Below are positions 24,906 to 33,814 of a stretch of 51,299 nucleotides of DNA, one piece after another. Each line of letters starts with the position of its first letter. The first letter of the stretch is position 1. The notes under the pieces are model-generated. The model saw only the letters and a program-made list of their open reading frames with translations, had not been told where the DNA came from and made no database searches. The position numbers and the translations under genes were made by a program. The stretch is taken from the NCBI GenBank assembly GCA_012838955.1, contig DUOH01000036.1, positions 1 to 51,299 of the forward strand, read 5' to 3'. Source of the DNA: Bacillota bacterium (GTDB lineage Bacteria > Bacillota > UBA4882 > UBA10575).

Positions 24906-25060
24906 GCGCCGCTCGTTGCGCAAGGATTTGCCTGACGCAAACTTTGTTGTGACGCATTAGTATTCACCACGTGCTCAGACTGGCGAAGGCCATCATTCGC
25001 CATGAATGACGGACGCCCGGTGATGAGTTGTTTCCACTGGTTAAAAGGAGGGTCGCCTTG

Positions 25061-26254
25061 ATGCAAAAAAGGTCAAATCGCTTCACCCCGGTCGGTATAA
25101 TGCTATCACTATGTTTGTCAGCGGTCATGCCGGTGACTCCCGTCTGGGCGGTAGAGGCCGGGGGTGAGATCGAGGTGTCTTTCTCAGGAGCCCTGGCAGA
25201 AGACGGAGATTTCACAGATGACCAATTTGCGGACAGTTTGGACCTGGAATTCTTTCTACCGCCGCTTGGGGAGACCGAGATCAGTTACGCCTTCCGGATC
25301 GGCCATCCGCTGCAGGGCTTGACCGCTGGTAAAGAGGCCTCTTACTTTACGAAGAAACTTTATCTGAGGCGTAAATTTGACCGGTTTCATCTGACCGTCG
25401 GTCGCCAGCCGGTCTCCTGGTCCTTCGGCTCCCTGCTGAACCCGGTGGATTATACCTTGGGGGCGGTGGCCTTGGATGAAGAAAATAACAGCAAATACAC
25501 GGATGCCGTGGAGGTCTATACCCCTTTGAACTGGAACTCCAGCCTTTCGCTGGTCACCTCCTTTCCCGCCGGGTTTGACTTGGAGGCGGAGAAGATGAAG
25601 TGGGGAGTCAGAGGGAGGTTTGGGGTAAAAGGTTACGACCTGACCGTCAACTATGTGCGGGAAGCGGCGGTTCTAGCCGGGGCTGCGGCTGAACTTACGG
25701 GCTTGAGAGAAGCGGGGGGAGCCGTCGGCGACGTAGCGGCGTTGCTGCCCGGTATTCTTCCAAGGCAAAGAGCTGGTTTTGCCTTCAAGGGGGATCTAGG
25801 GGAGATCGGGTTCTATGGCGCTTACGGTCACTATTTCGGTGACGGAGTGGAAAGCAGTAACAGTTATCTGTTAGGGGCGGATTACAGTTATAACCTGAAC
25901 TATAACACCAAAATCACCATGCAACTGGAGTATATAGGAGTGGAGTTGAACTTCTTGGAACCGGCCTACCGGACAGCCCTCTTGAAGCTGGAGAGTGACG
26001 ACGACCGCCTTGATCTCTTGGCCGGGGCCTTCAGCTATCCGGTGGATGACTTCTCCACAGTCTCCCTGATTACTCTGGTCAATCTGGATGACGGCAGCCT
26101 GTTTCTAACCCCCGAATACCAGACCACCTTACCCGGGAATCTGGATCTGACTGTCAATACTACAGTCTTCTTGGGGGGCGGCGGTACCCTCTTGGCCCCC
26201 GGTGACCAACTGCCCCAGGTCACCTTCTGCGTAACACTGAGCTATCCGTTCTAA
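25061..26254 (+). CDS. Outer-membrane beta-barrel protein (porin-like)
   Basis: A 397-residue protein with a signal peptide (about 1-27, ending TPVWA|VEAGG). The mature part alternates polar and hydrophobic residues in many short strands and ends in YPF, the C-terminal Phe typical of BamA-inserted barrels. GRQPVSWSFGSLLNPVDY near 108-125 resembles a motif of DUF1302-type barrels and matches GRIPIGWGTGYAFNP in the barrel at 32552. The start is ATG 25061 with AAAAGGAGG upstream. It is probably the outer-membrane end of the ABC/LolA-like route. Confidence 0.75.
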   Translation: MQKRSNRFTPVGIMLSLCLSAVMPVTPVWAVEAGGEIEVSFSGALAEDGDFTDDQFADSLDLEFFLPPLGETEISYAFRIGHPLQGLTAGKEASYFTKKLYLRRKFDRFHLTVGRQPVSWSFGSLLNPVDYTLGAVALDEENNSKYTDAVEVYTPLNWNSSLSLVTSFPAGFDLEAEKMKWGVRGRFGVKGYDLTVNYVREAAVLAGAAAELTGLREAGGAVGDVAALLPGILPRQRAGFAFKGDLGEIGFYGAYGHYFGDGVESSNSYLLGADYSYNLNYNTKITMQLEYIGVELNFLEPAYRTALLKLESDDDRLDLLAGAFSYPVDDFSTVSLITLVNLDDGSLFLTPEYQTTLPGNLDLTVNTTVFLGGGGTLLAPGDQLPQVTFCVTLSYPF

Positions 26255-26382
26255 TCTTTCCCATTTACCCTTTTATGATCGGCAGGCTTCATATATAATA
26301 AAACATATTATTTTCATTCTATACTGCTCATGCTTACCTTGTTCCTAGTCTATTTACTCGATGAGTTATGAGGTGAGACTTT

Positions 26383-27840
26383 TTGTACCGGAGAAAACCT
26401 TTACTCAGTACAGCTATCTTCTTGGTAATCCTCTTTTTTTCACCATTTATCTTCGAGGTTCAGGCGGGAGAGAATGGCGGCGCCTATGAGATCTTAACCG
26501 ATGCGACTACTGGTGAGGTTTATTATATCCAAAGTTCCGAACGGTTCAAAAAGACGGAAGGGCCGGTAGTCGCTGTGGCGCTGGGGGGCGGAGGGGCCAG
26601 AGCTCTGGTGAACGTGGGAATTCTGAAAGCCCTGGAGGAAGAGGCCATCCCTGTTGATCTGGTGCTTGGTTCCAGTATGGGCGCGATTGTGGCGGTCTTG
26701 TACGGTAGTGGTCTGAGGCCGACCGAGATTGAAGCCTTGGTCACCAGTGATCTCCTGCCCTCCATGTTTGATCTGAATTATCCCTTCATTCGTTCCATCA
26801 TTGACACCAGAAGAGTCAATTTCTTCTTGGAGAGTGTTTCCCCTGTAAAAAGGTTGGAGGATTTCCCAATTCCGACAGCTTTGTTAAGTTATGATCTGGC
26901 CGATGGGGTCAAATACGTTCATACCGCCGGCCCCATCTCTCGGGAGATCCAAGGCTCTTACGCGATTCCCCTCTTCTTTCCGGTGGTAGAATATGACGGC
27001 CTGTATCTGATGGATCCGGGAATTTTGGAGTTGACTCCGGCCCAAACCGCCAAGGTGCTCGGGGCGGATGTAGTCATCTCCACCACCGCTTTTGACGCCT
27101 TGCCCTACGATACATATGACCTGCCTGTTCGCGCTTGGACCAGGTTTATTAATCTCATCAAAGAAGACAACTCCAAGCGGGTTATTGACGAATACTCCGA
27201 TCTGACCATCCATTGTCAGGTGGGGGAGTACTCCTTCATGGACTATCATTTGGCCGGGGAGTTTATTGCTATAGGGTACAGGGAAGCCAAGAAATTGATG
27301 CCTCAGATTAAACAAGTATTGGCCGAAAAGGGGATCCCCCTACGCCCGCCTTTGCCATCCACCCCGGCGGAAACGGGAAATTCTTTGCTCAAGACCGGTG
27401 ATATTTCAGATCTGAACAGAGTAATCAGTGATGTCAAAGCCGATCGCTTGCTCTATGACTTTACCCGGCTCAAACCCCTGCTTTATTTCGGCAAAGAACA
27501 CTCTGTCTTTAAACAGAGACTCTTACCGGAAGAGTGCGTCACTCTCCAGTATGGGATCTTTTTTCAACATAAGAATACGGAAATACAGGTCTTGACCGGG
27601 GGAGGAAAGCCCCGCGCTCTCGAGGCGCAACTCCGGTTTATCCGGCTAACGCCGACCTTTGATCTGATCAGCAGGCTATATCGGCAGGAACAAGCTGGCG
27701 GTGGCAACCGGCAGGGTTCCGGGGTGGCCTGTGAATTGAACCTCTTGGGGATCAAACCTTTCAGCTTCGGTGGGTACTTCGCTTACGATCTGGCCGCAGA
27801 GACCTGGAGGAGCTCGCTCACTTTCGACCTGGTCTTTTAG
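26383..27840 (+). CDS. Secreted patatin-like phospholipase
   Basis: A 485-residue protein. The signal peptide is about residues 1-28 (ending FEVQA). The patatin domain spans about 62-310: oxyanion loop GGGGAR at 68-73, nucleophile GSSMG with Ser98, and dyad Asp211 in MDPG (usually DGG or DGA). It should hydrolyse lipid acyl esters in the periplasm or at the outer membrane. The last ~120 residues are strand-like and end in LVF, recalling the barrel tail of PlpD-type (type Vd) patatins, but too short for a full 16-strand barrel. The start is TTG 26383 with GAGGTGAG upstream. It follows the barrel gene by about 130 nt. Confidence 0.85.
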   Translation: MYRRKPLLSTAIFLVILFFSPFIFEVQAGENGGAYEILTDATTGEVYYIQSSERFKKTEGPVVAVALGGGGARALVNVGILKALEEEAIPVDLVLGSSMGAIVAVLYGSGLRPTEIEALVTSDLLPSMFDLNYPFIRSIIDTRRVNFFLESVSPVKRLEDFPIPTALLSYDLADGVKYVHTAGPISREIQGSYAIPLFFPVVEYDGLYLMDPGILELTPAQTAKVLGADVVISTTAFDALPYDTYDLPVRAWTRFINLIKEDNSKRVIDEYSDLTIHCQVGEYSFMDYHLAGEFIAIGYREAKKLMPQIKQVLAEKGIPLRPPLPSTPAETGNSLLKTGDISDLNRVISDVKADRLLYDFTRLKPLLYFGKEHSVFKQRLLPEECVTLQYGIFFQHKNTEIQVLTGGGKPRALEAQLRFIRLTPTFDLISRLYRQEQAGGGNRQGSGVACELNLLGIKPFSFGGYFAYDLAAETWRSSLTFDLVF

Positions 27841-27936
27841 TTTCATTTTGTTATAGAATCGTCCATAGTTTTCATAACCACGTCGGCGTAAAGGCTATAT
27901 CTACGCTTCAAGGCGTTGGTAGATTTTATAAAGATA

Positions 27937-27968
27937 AAAAGCCCTTCGCTTATCGAGCGAGGGGTTTT
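27937..27968 (+). terminator. Rho-independent terminator after the patatin gene
   Basis: AAAGCCCTTCGCT (27938-27950) pairs with AGCGAGGGGTTT (27956-27967) over about 12 bp with two G-T pairs, ending in TTTT. It separates the ABC/LolA-like unit from the MMPL unit. Confidence 0.75.
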
Positions 27969-28078
27969 CACCATGCTTCCCATTCCACAAGCTCCAATCC
28001 GCCAGCGGCAGGAGAAAGAAGAATATTTTTAGTGTAAATAAAAGAAAAACCTTTATGCAAAACAATTGGTAGTCTTGC

Positions 28079-28107
28079 TTGACAGAGGGCCAAGAATGTG
28101 TTATTAT
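28079..28107 (+). promoter_or_regulatory. Consensus promoter of the second TetR gene
   Basis: TTGACA at 28079-28084 and TATTAT at 28102-28107 are separated by 17 nt. The operator begins 3 nt later. Confidence 0.8.
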
Positions 28108-28110
28108 TAG

Positions 28111-28124
28111 ACCGATCGTTCGGT
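28111..28124 (+). promoter_or_regulatory. TetR operator upstream of the second tetR gene
   Basis: ACCGATCGTTCGGT carries 5-bp inverted arms (ACCGA/TCGGT) around TCGT, directly after the -10 box. The sequence is typical of TetR-family sites and implies autorepression. A related CGAACG-containing palindrome lies before the MMPL gene. Confidence 0.7.
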
Positions 28125-28173
28125 AAAATAAATTAGGTATTAGGTTTTCGTGTAAAAGGTGGTATTGAGGTTT

Positions 28174-28785
28174 ATGGATGACAAAAGGATCAAACGGACG
28201 GAGACCAGAGAACGAATTCTCGAGGAGAGCGCGAAACTTTTCGCGGAAAAAGGGTACAGCGCCACCGGGATCGATGAGATTGCCAAGAATGTTGGGATCA
28301 CAAAGTCTGTGATCTATTATCATTTTAAGAATAAAGAAGATATTCTGCAGACCCTAATTGATGAAGCCTTTGCTCAAATGCTCCAACCGGAGATTAATGA
28401 AGCACATAAGCGCTTCCATGAAACAGGGGAACAGCTTCCAGAGGTAATGGGGTTGATGCAATTTTTAGGAACAGAGCGAAACCGGCGGATCATTAAGATT
28501 ATCTTCATGGAATCACTGAAGGACCAGACCGCGTCTGTTCCTTTGTTTGAAATTTGGGATCATAGTCTGGCGCTCCACCGGGATTTTGGCGAAAATCAGC
28601 TTGAAAAATGGCTGAACGACAATCCCCGTAGGAAGGTGGAGGTTTTTTTCCTATTTCTCCTTCCGTTGCTTTCCTTTTTTATCTTTCGTGACCGGTGGTG
28701 TGACCGCTATAAGCTTAGCCCGGAAGAGGCTTGGAACGCTTTGAGTACCGGACTGATGGAATATTTTTATCCAAAGTTATCTTAG
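28174..28785 (+). CDS. TetR/AcrR family transcriptional regulator
   Basis: A 203-residue regulator. The helix-turn-helix is TRERILEESAKLFAEKGYSA then TGIDEIAKNVGITKSVIYYH (residues ~10-55). The C-terminal domain is helical and unlike the first TetR's, so they are not recent duplicates. I prefer ATG 28174, with AAGGTGG 11 nt upstream, over GTG 28159, which lacks a spaced site. It is followed by the MMPL operon, which has its own operator, so it probably represses both itself and the transporter. Confidence 0.88.
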   Translation: MDDKRIKRTETRERILEESAKLFAEKGYSATGIDEIAKNVGITKSVIYYHFKNKEDILQTLIDEAFAQMLQPEINEAHKRFHETGEQLPEVMGLMQFLGTERNRRIIKIIFMESLKDQTASVPLFEIWDHSLALHRDFGENQLEKWLNDNPRRKVEVFFLFLLPLLSFFIFRDRWCDRYKLSPEEAWNALSTGLMEYFYPKLS

Positions 28786-28824
28786 GGACCTGGGCGGGAA
28801 CGCCTATTCTTTTTTTTCATAAAA

Positions 28825-28844
28825 TAGATCGAACGTTCTATATA
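28825..28844 (+). promoter_or_regulatory. Second TetR-type operator, before the MMPL gene
   Basis: A 20-bp imperfect palindrome (8 of 10 pairs match) has a perfect GAACGTTC core at 28831-28838. It overlaps TATATA at 28841-28846, a possible -10 box. The core resembles the site before the tetR gene, suggesting one regulator for both. Confidence 0.6.
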
Positions 28845-28874
28845 TAAGACGGATAAAAGGAGGTTTTGACTGTA

Positions 28875-31634
28875 ATGGGCAAGTTTTGGAGTGGGGTAGC
28901 TGAATTTGTGCTCAAGCATCATAAAGGAATTGTTCTGGCGACCGTTATTTTGGTGGCGCTAAGTATCATCTCCGCCGGAAATATTCAGGTAACCACAAAG
29001 ATGAAGGATATGTTGCCTGCCGACAATCCCCAAGTGCAAATGATGGATGAGATTGATCAGCACTTCTCCGGAGGAACTTCGCTCTTCATCATCGTTGATG
29101 GCAATGATCGGGAAGCGATGGTGGCTTGCGCTGAGGCCTTGGTGGCAGAGATAGAATCCAGGGCCGAGCTTCGGGAGTACATAAGGACGATCAATCTGAA
29201 ACTGGACAAAGACTTCGTTACCCGGTGGGGATTATTATTACAAGATACAGAGGATCTGGCCGACTTAAAAGCCCGCTTCACACAGGTTAATTTCTTACCT
29301 TTTCTAACCGCGGTGAATGATTCCTTTGAAGAGACCTACATTGAAAATTCCGATGAAGAACTCTCTACGAGCAAGCAGGAGAACGAGGCCGTGGCAATGC
29401 TCGGGGGGATGGAGACCTTCTTTACTCTACTACGGGATTACTTAAGCAACCCGGAGGTGACACCCCTTCCGGAACAAGGGAGGAGACTGGCAGAAAGCTT
29501 TATCCTCGGCGATGCTTACGCTTTCAGCCCGGATAACTCGATGCTGATCTTTACCGTGACCCCTGAGTTTGCCATTGATGATTTTGCGATCCTGGTGAAG
29601 TTTATGGACGGAATTAAGGAAGTGATCGAGCTGGTACAGGGGGACTATCCTCAGCTTGTGATCGGGTATACGGGTGACGTCGCCATCCAAGCAGATGAAC
29701 AGTACGCCCTCCGCTTTGACATGTTGGTCCCGTCATTAGTGGCGCTGGGCGTAATCTTCCTTCTCTTTCTCTTTTCCATCCAACCATTCCGGGCGATGCT
29801 CTTTTCCTTGCTCAGCTTAGTGGTGGGGATTATCCTCAATTACGGGATCATCGGGATTACCCTGCGGGAAATTAATATGCTCACCAGTACGCTAGGGGCG
29901 CTGCTCATCGGGTTGGGGATTGACTATGGGATTCAATTTGTGACAAATTTTAGTCTCTACCGAAAGGAGGGGCGCTCCCCCGCTGATGCGCTCCGCTTTA
30001 CATACACTAAGACGGGCATGGGGACCCTTTTAGCAGCACTGACAACGGCGTTGGGCTTTTTTGTGATGGCGTTGACCGGTTCCGAATCCTTGTCCGAGTA
30101 TGGGATCATTGCCGGGATTGGCATTATCACTTGTTTTGTGGCGATGTTTCTGTTTTTACCGGCGCTGCTGTACTGGTTCGGGAAGAAGGCGCCGACCCAG
30201 TCCTGCCTTCCAGTAGTTGAGTATGGATTCTTAGTTGATCTGGGCTTGTTAATACAGAAGAACCGGATTGCTGTCTTGGTGGTAGGCGCGTTCCTCACTG
30301 GTCTCCTCTTTTTCACCATGTTTCAAAACAAGATTGACCTAGACTTAATGGCGCTGGAACCCCAAGAGATGCCGTCAATCAAAGGCTACTACAAGGTGAT
30401 GGATGGATACGGTCTCTCTCCCCTTTCGGCCTTGGCGGTGGCAACCTCCTTGGATGAAGCGCGGGCTTTAACGAAGAAGCTCGAAGCAGAGCATTACATC
30501 GCCCAAGTTGAATCCCTGGCTACTTATCTACCAACACCGGAAGAACAGGAGGAACGATTGGCTGCGATCAAAGAGATCCGGGAAATGGGCCGACGTTACC
30601 AGGAGCTTTTCTATACACCCGCCGATCTCGGGCGCTTTGCCGAAGAGGTTCAACGCCTGGAGTGGAATATCATTGAAATCGGCGACCTCTCCGTGGCCGG
30701 TTTAGGTGAGAGTAATAAGATTGTGCAAAAGCGTGACCATATGATCCGGGAGATCCTCGGCGCGGAGACCGGCCGACCGGGGCAGGAAGTATTCCAAAAG
30801 CTGATCGGTCTCCTGAAAGCAGATCCAGTGCTCTATGCCGACCGGCTCAGTCGCTTAGATGCGCATTTTGCCCGCGCGATGGACGCCCTCATCGCCCAAA
30901 TGGCGGCAGTAGAAAGGCTGATTACTGTTGACGACCTACCGGAGGAGGTTCGTGACCAGTTACTGAGCGCCGACGGAACACGAAATTTGATCATGGCTTA
31001 TCCGCAGCAATCAATTATGAGTAGGGAAAACGGGCTCCGCCGTTTTGCCGAACGCATGGCGGAGATCTCCCCGCGCATTACGGGCATGGCGATGGTGGCG
31101 GTTTCTTGGTTGGAAGAGATCATGAACGGCACCGTCAAAGCCGGGGTCTATATTTTCCTCGCCGTCTTTCTCTTGCTCCTTTTATCCATGAAGAGCCTCC
31201 GGAGATCTTTATTGGCTCTAGTACCGCTTACCGCAGGAATGATCTGGATGTTGGGTCTCCATCCTTTACTGGGCTGGCGGGTGAATATGGTTAACATCGC
31301 CGTCATTCCGCTGGTTATTGGCATGGGGATTGACTACGGTGTGCACATTGTGCAGCGCTTTACAGTGGAGAGTGAAGATATCCGCGCCGTCTTTCGGTAT
31401 ACAGGTAAAGCCTTACTTCTTTCCGCGCTCACCACGATGATTGGCTTTGGTTCGTTGGGCTTGATCGGTTCATTTGCCGGGGTTGCCTCCATTGGTTCAA
31501 TCCTCTTTCTCGGGATTACTACTAGCATAGTGGCGGCGCTGGTTCTTACTCCAGCTCTGTTGAGTTTGGGGCGAAAATTAATGACTGGACAAATAACAAC
31601 AGCGAAGGAGTTGGAAGAGACTAAAAGCATATGA
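28875..31634 (+). CDS. MMPL/RND family transporter
   Basis: A 919-residue RND-superfamily exporter of the MMPL/HpnN type. Helix 1 is near residues 20-38, followed by a first periplasmic loop to about 265, five helices (to ~435), helix 7 (~460), a second long loop (with coiled-coil-like EEQEERLAAIKEIREMGRRY) and a final five-helix bundle. LLIGLGIDYGIQFVTNF in the first half and VIGMGIDYGVHIVQRF in the second carry the proton-relay Asp-Tyr pairs seen in MmpL proteins. Such pumps move lipids to the outer leaflet or periplasm without a membrane-fusion partner. The start is ATG 28875, 11 nt after AAAGGAGG. Confidence 0.92.
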   Translation: MGKFWSGVAEFVLKHHKGIVLATVILVALSIISAGNIQVTTKMKDMLPADNPQVQMMDEIDQHFSGGTSLFIIVDGNDREAMVACAEALVAEIESRAELREYIRTINLKLDKDFVTRWGLLLQDTEDLADLKARFTQVNFLPFLTAVNDSFEETYIENSDEELSTSKQENEAVAMLGGMETFFTLLRDYLSNPEVTPLPEQGRRLAESFILGDAYAFSPDNSMLIFTVTPEFAIDDFAILVKFMDGIKEVIELVQGDYPQLVIGYTGDVAIQADEQYALRFDMLVPSLVALGVIFLLFLFSIQPFRAMLFSLLSLVVGIILNYGIIGITLREINMLTSTLGALLIGLGIDYGIQFVTNFSLYRKEGRSPADALRFTYTKTGMGTLLAALTTALGFFVMALTGSESLSEYGIIAGIGIITCFVAMFLFLPALLYWFGKKAPTQSCLPVVEYGFLVDLGLLIQKNRIAVLVVGAFLTGLLFFTMFQNKIDLDLMALEPQEMPSIKGYYKVMDGYGLSPLSALAVATSLDEARALTKKLEAEHYIAQVESLATYLPTPEEQEERLAAIKEIREMGRRYQELFYTPADLGRFAEEVQRLEWNIIEIGDLSVAGLGESNKIVQKRDHMIREILGAETGRPGQEVFQKLIGLLKADPVLYADRLSRLDAHFARAMDALIAQMAAVERLITVDDLPEEVRDQLLSADGTRNLIMAYPQQSIMSRENGLRRFAERMAEISPRITGMAMVAVSWLEEIMNGTVKAGVYIFLAVFLLLLLSMKSLRRSLLALVPLTAGMIWMLGLHPLLGWRVNMVNIAVIPLVIGMGIDYGVHIVQRFTVESEDIRAVFRYTGKALLLSALTTMIGFGSLGLIGSFAGVASIGSILFLGITTSIVAALVLTPALLSLGRKLMTGQITTAKELEETKSI

Positions 31635-31670
31635 AGATGAATATAAGAAAAAGGTGAGGAGGAGATTGTC

Positions 31671-32417
31671 GTGAAGAAAAATCGGTTCTTCCTGGCTATG
31701 CTGGCGCTTGGGGTATTTATGGGCGGTTTAGTTCTGGCAGCACAGGAAGACGCGGTGACCATTCTCCGCCGCGTCGAGGAGAAACAAGCGACGGAAACAA
31801 GTGTTTCCCAGATGGGGATGTTTATATACCCGGACGCCGGCGCTGACGACTACAGAAGCTTCGAGGTGGTAGGGTACGCCAAAGGCGATGAAGACGAATA
31901 TATATCATTTATTGAGCCACGGAGTATCAAGGGCTTGACGATCCTTTCTAAAGGCGACGACCAATGGATCTATTTCCCCTCCACCGGCCGGGTCCGGAAG
32001 ATTGCCAGTAAATCTAAGGACCAATCCATTCAGGGAGTAGGCGGCGACTTCTCTTATGAGGACTTAAGCGCCGGTAAATGGGAAGAAAAATATGACTTTA
32101 TCATTGTCAACACTACGGAACAACAATGGGTTTTAGCGGGGACGCCAAAAAAAGAATCATCCTATTCAAAGGTTAATTTAGTCATTGACCAGGAAAAACT
32201 GATGATCAGTAAGGTCGAGTATTATAAAGAGGAAGAAGGGCACTTTAAGGACTTGATTATGGAGGAGATCAAAGTACTTGATGGCCGCGAAACCGCCACT
32301 CGGATGACGATGATAAATTACACAAAGAACAGTAAGACAGTGATTGTCATAAACAACGCCAAGTATGATATAGAAATTGACGACAAGTACTTCAACCCGA
32401 CCCGTTTTTACCGCTAA
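31671..32417 (+). CDS. Outer membrane lipoprotein-sorting protein (LolA-like)
   Basis: A 248-residue secreted protein with a signal peptide at about 1-24 (ending GLVLAAQ). KGDDQWIYFPSTGRVRKI then GGDFSYEDL is the LolA-like family signature and lines up with the matching stretch in the protein at 24156; both keep GDD-W-FP and DFSY-D. It starts 37 nt after the MMPL gene at GTG 31671 with GAGGAGGAG upstream. It is probably the periplasmic acceptor for what the MMPL pump exports. Confidence 0.85.
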   Translation: MKKNRFFLAMLALGVFMGGLVLAAQEDAVTILRRVEEKQATETSVSQMGMFIYPDAGADDYRSFEVVGYAKGDEDEYISFIEPRSIKGLTILSKGDDQWIYFPSTGRVRKIASKSKDQSIQGVGGDFSYEDLSAGKWEEKYDFIIVNTTEQQWVLAGTPKKESSYSKVNLVIDQEKLMISKVEYYKEEEGHFKDLIMEEIKVLDGRETATRMTMINYTKNSKTVIVINNAKYDIEIDDKYFNPTRFYR

Positions 32418-32493
32418 GAGGTTGCACACACTGGCTGCCAAGTCGCTTATGTTGACAATCATACACACGAGCGACGAGTAACGAGTATCAAGC

Positions 32494-32535
32494 GATGAGA
32501 GGTATTCTCTGGCGGATGGTCGGAAGCCTCTCATC
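32494..32535 (+). other. Inverted repeat just upstream of the barrel gene
   Basis: GATGAGAGG (32494-32502) and CCTCTCATC (32527-32535) are exact complements around a 24-nt loop. The right arm ends about 4 nt before the AAAGGAGG ribosome binding site of the barrel gene. It could moderate translation or stability between the LolA-like and barrel genes. Confidence 0.4.
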
Positions 32536-32551
32536 TGAAAGGAGGTAAATC

Positions 32552-33814
32552 ATGAAAAATTCTGTTCTGGCGTTGGCGCTCAGCCTTCTTCTCTTACTAT
32601 TTCCAGGCATTTCCATGGTTTTGGCGCAGGACACAACAGGTTTGGCGGGACTCAAGACCGAACAAGTGAGTCTGTATGGATATATCCTGCACTATTTAAA
32701 CTTGACCGCAGATGATATTGGCAACATCTTTTATTTTCGGTTGAAAGGTGATTGGTACCCCGGCCCGAACCTCTTCTTCCATATGGAACTGGATACTGAT
32801 TACCGCACCGGAAACCAGCACCCCGCTTATTTATCAACCCTATTATCAGGTTCAACAAGTGATAATCATTCTGGCGCCGGGGATCAATTAAACCTTAAAG
32901 TCGATCACCTTTGGGGTATGGTTAATCTGGGGAAGATGGACATCCAATTCGGAAGAATTCCTATTGGGTGGGGTACGGGTTATGCCTTTAATCCGACGGC
33001 AAAGACCCATCCTGGCTCCTTCTTGGACGATCTTCCCGAAGAAACACCGGGCACCCTTGGGATCTCCTCCGGCTACTCCCTTAATGATAGCACCGCCTTC
33101 CAGTTTTATTTGGCCTTTGAAGATAAGACGCGTACCCAAAGACCCGAGGCGGGAGAGTGGGACCGGATTCCTTTTGGTATAAAAGTACAGAAAATTTGGG
33201 GCGCCTTTGATTTCTCCTTCAGCTGGATTAAAGAAGTGTCTTATTGGCCGGGAGTCCATGTTTATCATCGAGAATACTATCTCGGCAGTGATTTTGTTGG
33301 CGCGGTGGGGGATTTCGGCGTTTATGGCGAGGCGGTGCTTAATGTACCCCGGAATGAAGATGGGCGATTCGACATCTCCGGGCGTCGGACCAAAGATTTG
33401 CTGGAGTACTGCGTGGGCGGAGATTATATTTTCTCCCATGCTGATCTGACGCTCCGGATGGAGTACTACCATCAAGGGCGGGGCGTGACCAACAAAGCCG
33501 ATTATGATTTAATGGGAGGACTATCCACCGGCCAGGCGCTTCAGGCTGAGGATTATTTGCTCGTTGCTTTGGAAAAAATCTTCCTCAATTACTACACATT
33601 TACGTTTGGGACTTTCATCAACTGCAATGACGGCAGCTTTATTTTGATACCGGAACTAAACTATAATGCCGCCGACAACCTAGAGATGGTCGCGGGTTTA
33701 GTGGCGCCTTGCGGAGAAAAAGGCAGTGAATTTAATGGAACTTGGGATATGGGTGGACGCAAAGTCGAATTAATACAACCATCCATCTATCTACAGGCCA
33801 AACTTAGCTTCTAG
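32552..33814 (+). CDS. Outer-membrane beta-barrel protein (porin-like)
   Basis: A 420-residue protein with a signal peptide (about 1-25, LLLLLFPGISMVLA|Q). The mature part is made of amphipathic strands and ends LQAKLSF with a terminal Phe. GRIPIGWGTGYAFNP near 132-146 parallels the GRQPVSWSFG-LLNP motif of the barrel at 25061, so the two are distant relatives. AAAGGAGG precedes ATG 32552. It completes the MMPL/LolA-like/barrel set. A role as lipid acceptor or export channel is inferred, not shown. Confidence 0.75.
   Translation: MKNSVLALALSLLLLLFPGISMVLAQDTTGLAGLKTEQVSLYGYILHYLNLTADDIGNIFYFRLKGDWYPGPNLFFHMELDTDYRTGNQHPAYLSTLLSGSTSDNHSGAGDQLNLKVDHLWGMVNLGKMDIQFGRIPIGWGTGYAFNPTAKTHPGSFLDDLPEETPGTLGISSGYSLNDSTAFQFYLAFEDKTRTQRPEAGEWDRIPFGIKVQKIWGAFDFSFSWIKEVSYWPGVHVYHREYYLGSDFVGAVGDFGVYGEAVLNVPRNEDGRFDISGRRTKDLLEYCVGGDYIFSHADLTLRMEYYHQGRGVTNKADYDLMGGLSTGQALQAEDYLLVALEKIFLNYYTFTFGTFINCNDGSFILIPELNYNAADNLEMVAGLVAPCGEKGSEFNGTWDMGGRKVELIQPSIYLQAKLSF

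Larger units (their letters stand above)
27841..28173. other. Intergenic region with terminator and TetR promoter
   Basis: No gene. It holds a terminator for the patatin operon (27938-27968), then an A/T-rich stretch and the promoter/operator of the next TetR gene (28079-28124). Confidence 0.6.

Noticed and set aside
24234-24923. 229-residue minus-strand frame opposite the LolA-like gene
   Set aside because: The plus strand encodes a coherent secreted protein in an operon; the opposite frame has no ribosome binding site.
32455-32500. CGAGTAACGAGTATC-like words, similar to GAGCGAACGAGCGAGTATC near 41060
   Set aside because: Short low-complexity similarity in two intergenic spots; too degenerate to call a repeat family.
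32888-33475. 195-residue minus-strand frame inside the barrel gene
   Set aside because: It is antisense to a signal-peptide protein with family motifs, and its peptide shows no domain; shadow frame.
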